Shown in pieces: positions 61,381 to 64,000 of a stretch of DNA of 64,000 nt. The translations under genes and the position numbers were made by a program. This stretch comes from Vespa crabro (Eukaryota > Arthropoda > Insecta > Hymenoptera > Vespidae), in NCBI RefSeq assembly GCF_910589235.1, contig NC_060964.1, positions 4,155,492 to 4,219,491 on the forward strand, given 5' to 3'. The notes under the pieces are model-generated. The model was not told where the DNA came from and made no database searches. It was given only the letters and a program-made list of their open reading frames with translations. The first letter of the stretch is position 1. Every line of letters begins with the position of its first letter.

Positions 61381-61475
61381 ATTTCGGTCGTCGCGCGTCG
61401 TGCGCGGATCTAGGGTTCGCATGTGGGATGGGGTGGGGTGGGGGTGTTACCGCATCCTCCGGCGCGTGTTTGCGT

Positions 61476-61573
61476 TCAGTCGCGCGCGAGCCGCGGTTCC
61501 GCCGAGTCTCAGGTTTTACTGCCGTTGCGTTTACGACGCGTTGTCGAGCGTAGCCACGCGGGGATGATTCGCG
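61476..61573 (+). promoter_or_regulatory. Candidate initiator and non-coding first exon
   Basis: In the most GC-rich segment of the window a TCAGT initiator (A at 61478) is followed by about 95 CpG-rich bases ending in CG|GTGCGT, a possible donor at 61574. It would splice to the acceptor at 61764-61765. The call rests on motif and composition only. Confidence 0.3.
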
Positions 61574-61765
61574 GTGCGTTCTATTCTTTTTTCTCCTTTA
61601 CCATCACCATCGTCACCTTCTTTTCCATTACCTCTATAATTTTCTCCATTTTATTACCGTTGCCCTTTCGCGTACTTCCAACGCTAATAACGTCTTCCTT
61701 GCCCTCGTGATATATCCCGCCGCCATTTTCTTATTTTGCTTACTCTTATTCTGCTTATTCTTCAG

Positions 61766-61811
61766 TGTGAAAAGGAGCGAGAACGATATGGAGGCCTGGA
61801 TGTACGACGTG
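61766..61811 (+). CDS. Possible start-codon exon (MEAWMYDV...)
   Basis: A 46-base segment bounded by a good acceptor (TGCTTATTCTTCAG) and a donor GTACGT. It contains an ATG at 61788 followed by eight codons MEAWMYDV, ending in phase 0. A GCCGCCATTTT element (YY1/Pho-like) lies about 40 bases upstream. The protein is not recognised and later exons would lie past the window. Confidence 0.3.
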
Positions 61812-61898
61812 GTACGTGCTTTTTCTTCTTTCTTCGTTTCTTTTCATTTCTTTTCTTTTCTCTTTGTTTACTTCCTCCACCTCATGTACACCTTCTCC

Positions 61899-61901
<3 letters not shown>

Positions 61902-61971
<70 letters not shown>

Positions 61972-61972
61972 T
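61902..61972. repeat. (CT)n microsatellite
   Basis: About 70 bases of CT with TTTC interruptions; a (GA)n tract follows at 62080-62111. Confidence 0.95.
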
Positions 61973-62609
61973 CTACTTGTCTTTCTCTTTCTCTCTATCG
62001 CACGAACTCGTGGCTTTGTTTACGTGGTACACGCGCGCTCGACTCCGATCGAAGGTGTTCAAATGAAGAAGATGAGAGGAAGAGAGAGAGAGAGAGAAAG
62101 AGAGAGAGAGTGATAAGGACCTCTCTAATTGTCGATTAATTAATGATAACTTTTTGTCTAAAGATTTCATAGTTTATACTTTTTATATTTATTTCCTATA
62201 TCGTACTTATGCGTGTATTTCGTCAGAGATGTTTTTGATCGATTGTGGACCGAGCCGGAGAAATAACTTTTTTCTTTCGTAGAATGATAGCAAAGTTCAT
62301 AAGTCTTTCGAAACAGTTACCACTACTTCGCATTCGGTCTTTGTCTTTCAAAAGATCTACGTGTATAGCATAGAGACTTGTACTTTGCGTGTTCTCTCTC
62401 TCTCTCTCTCTTTTTCTCTTGATGTCGTTCTCTACTTTACACGGAAAGTTAGTTTGAGTGGGAGATAGTGGGAGGGAGGAGGTACTAAAGATTAGAAGGA
62501 GAGGTGAGATTAATCGGTGTTAAGAGATCGTCTACGATTTCGTCACTATACATTTTCACTCTCCGCATTCGCATGCGCTCGCGGATGAGAAGTTAAACGT
62601 TGTTTTCCG

Positions 62610-62628
62610 TTCTCTCTCTCGTTCTCTC

Positions 62629-62668
<40 letters not shown>
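62610..62668. repeat. (CT)n microsatellite
   Basis: CTCTCTCGTT units merging into pure CT. Confidence 0.9.
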
Positions 62669-62669
<1 letters not shown>

Positions 62670-63747
62670 TCTCTTCACTCCTCGTACTAAAATAAAATAA
62701 TATGCAGAAAAGTCCATTGAACTTCCTTTAATTCCTTATATTATTTAATCGCCGATCTGTGTTTCATTTTATTGCACATAATTCTATAATTTTAACTTAT
62801 AATTTGTTTTATTGGAAACATACACGTAACGTGTACGGAAATTCCAATGTTTTTCATGAAAGTTTATTCGACGTCTCTCCTTTATACAAATTATTAATTT
62901 GAAAAGAACAAAGGAATGAGGTATCTTTTCTTTTCTCCACCCTCCCACGCTCCTTTAAGTAAAACGAATTTTACGGTTCATAGAATAATTTCTTTGTGCT
63001 CGGCTCGTGCTGTCTTCGAGAGAACGGCAGTTGCAAAAAAAAGAAAAAAGAAAAAAAGAAAAAGAAAAAGAAACATAAAGAAAAAAAAAAAAAAAGAAAA
63101 GGATAAGAAATTTGTCAAGTCGTTTACGTTCTTCTGAACGGAGGACACGCACGTGGATGGAAATACGAAGAGACGAGAGCGATTCGCATTCATTGTATTT
63201 GAAATAAGAGAGTTGATGACACTTGTGTTTCAGTTTTTCTCATACAAAAAAGTAGGAAAAGAGCTTACCCACGTGCAAAGAAATTGTTTGCTTCGGTTGA
63301 CATCATCCGAAAAGAATCGAACGTTCTAACGAGTTTTGTTGTTATATCTCTCCTCTTCTTTTCGTATTCGCGTTTCTCTTTGTTTTTAAGAGTGCTCCGA
63401 GCCGATGTGTTCTAACGTATAAAAAAATCGATCTTTGTGTCGCGCGAGCTCATCGAAATGTAGAAACGTTGGAAAAAAAAAAATATCCGCACTTCTATAT
63501 TTCCCTCTTCTACGCGATTTTTATATACTTCTACTTGAGTTCTCATCGATCCTTCGTTCTTTTTTCTTTTTTTCTCTTTCTTCTTTTTTTTTTTTTTATT
63601 CGTTGCTTTCTTTCGTTCGTTCCTTAACCCTTCCAAGACGACGCTGCCCTTGGAGCGAGGATAGAAAGGATATCTAAATATAAAATTCGAAGGTATGCTC
63701 GAAATAGCAATGCGAGAATGGAAACGTGGGATTCGGCGGAAAAACTT

Positions 63748-63751
<4 letters not shown>

Positions 63752-63790
<39 letters not shown>

Positions 63791-63808
63791 ATCTCTCTCT
63801 CTCTCTTT
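63752..63808. repeat. (CT)n microsatellite
   Basis: About 55 bases of CT. Confidence 0.95.
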
Positions 63809-64000
63809 TTCTTCGTCGCGATAAAGAAATCAAAAATTTAATGCAGAAGTTCGTCGATATTTGTTTCCAGCAACTGATCTAGCGAGTCTTTTTTACGTTG
63901 TCGTTTTCGTCATTTTTACTATTTGTCATGGAGAGCAATAACACAGATTTTAAAAAGATCTATTTTAAAAATAGATAATGTCCTACCTTGAAATTGCTCA

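Larger units (their letters stand above)
53180..64000. other. CpG-rich, gene-poor region after POLA2
   Basis: No conserved protein-coding exon was recognised. The stretch holds POLA2 3' flank (possible AATAAA at 53771), microsatellites, a GC-rich trinucleotide block (59.09-59.28 kb) and promoter-like sites near 54.1 and 61.5 kb. It resembles the upstream/first-intron domain of one or more large regulated genes outside the window. Confidence 0.5.

Overview
The window is nuclear DNA from an insect, most likely a hymenopteran (inference). It has short AT-rich introns with GT/AG borders, a piRNA-pathway helicase (spn-E), insect-type gene complements, many (GA)n/(CT)n and (AT)n microsatellites, and a sharp contrast between CpG-poor and CpG-rich domains. 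No rRNA, tRNA, CRISPR, viral or bacterial sequence was seen. All gene models were built by eye from the six frames, with exon phases checked by arithmetic.

Layout. 1-5.6 kb: no conserved gene; microsatellites, two small inverted-repeat transposons, and a CCAAT/TATA/initiator-like promoter near 1.5 kb. 5.65-8.09 kb (-): ZIP zinc transporter. 9.3-14.1 kb (+): DEAH helicase DHX34. 14.3-15.8 kb (-): single-exon PIGV mannosyltransferase. 16.15-20.0 kb (+): decayed animal haem-peroxidase pseudogene, split by an intact intronless pyruvate dehydrogenase E1-beta gene on the opposite strand (17.4-18.5 kb). 20.8-21.3 kb (+): gdl/DGCR6. 21.6-24.8 kb (-): POMT2 (twisted). 25-27.3 kb: diverged repeats. 27.35-32.4 kb (+): spn-E/TDRD9. 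33.13-34.08 kb: piggyBac-like remnant with its terminal repeats and TTAA sites. 34.1-35.9 kb (-): GPS2. 36.9-38.1 kb (+): RAD51. 39.36-41.7 kb (+): DPP3. 42.46-53.2 kb (+): POLA2, with an 8-kb third intron. 53.2-64 kb: no complete gene; CpG-rich, microsatellite-dense DNA with several possible promoters and first exons.

Functional themes. POLA2 and RAD51 serve replication and recombination. RAD51 (spn-A in Drosophila), spn-E and gdl all have germline roles or names. PIGV and POMT2 both use dolichol-phosphate-mannose in the ER. DHX34 and spn-E are two related DEAH/RHA helicases 14 kb apart. From about 43.9 kb onward, inside the big POLA2 intron, the DNA becomes CpG-rich. Candidate first exons there, including a signal-peptide exon at 50.52 kb, suggest the promoter domain of one or more large genes lying mostly outside the window.
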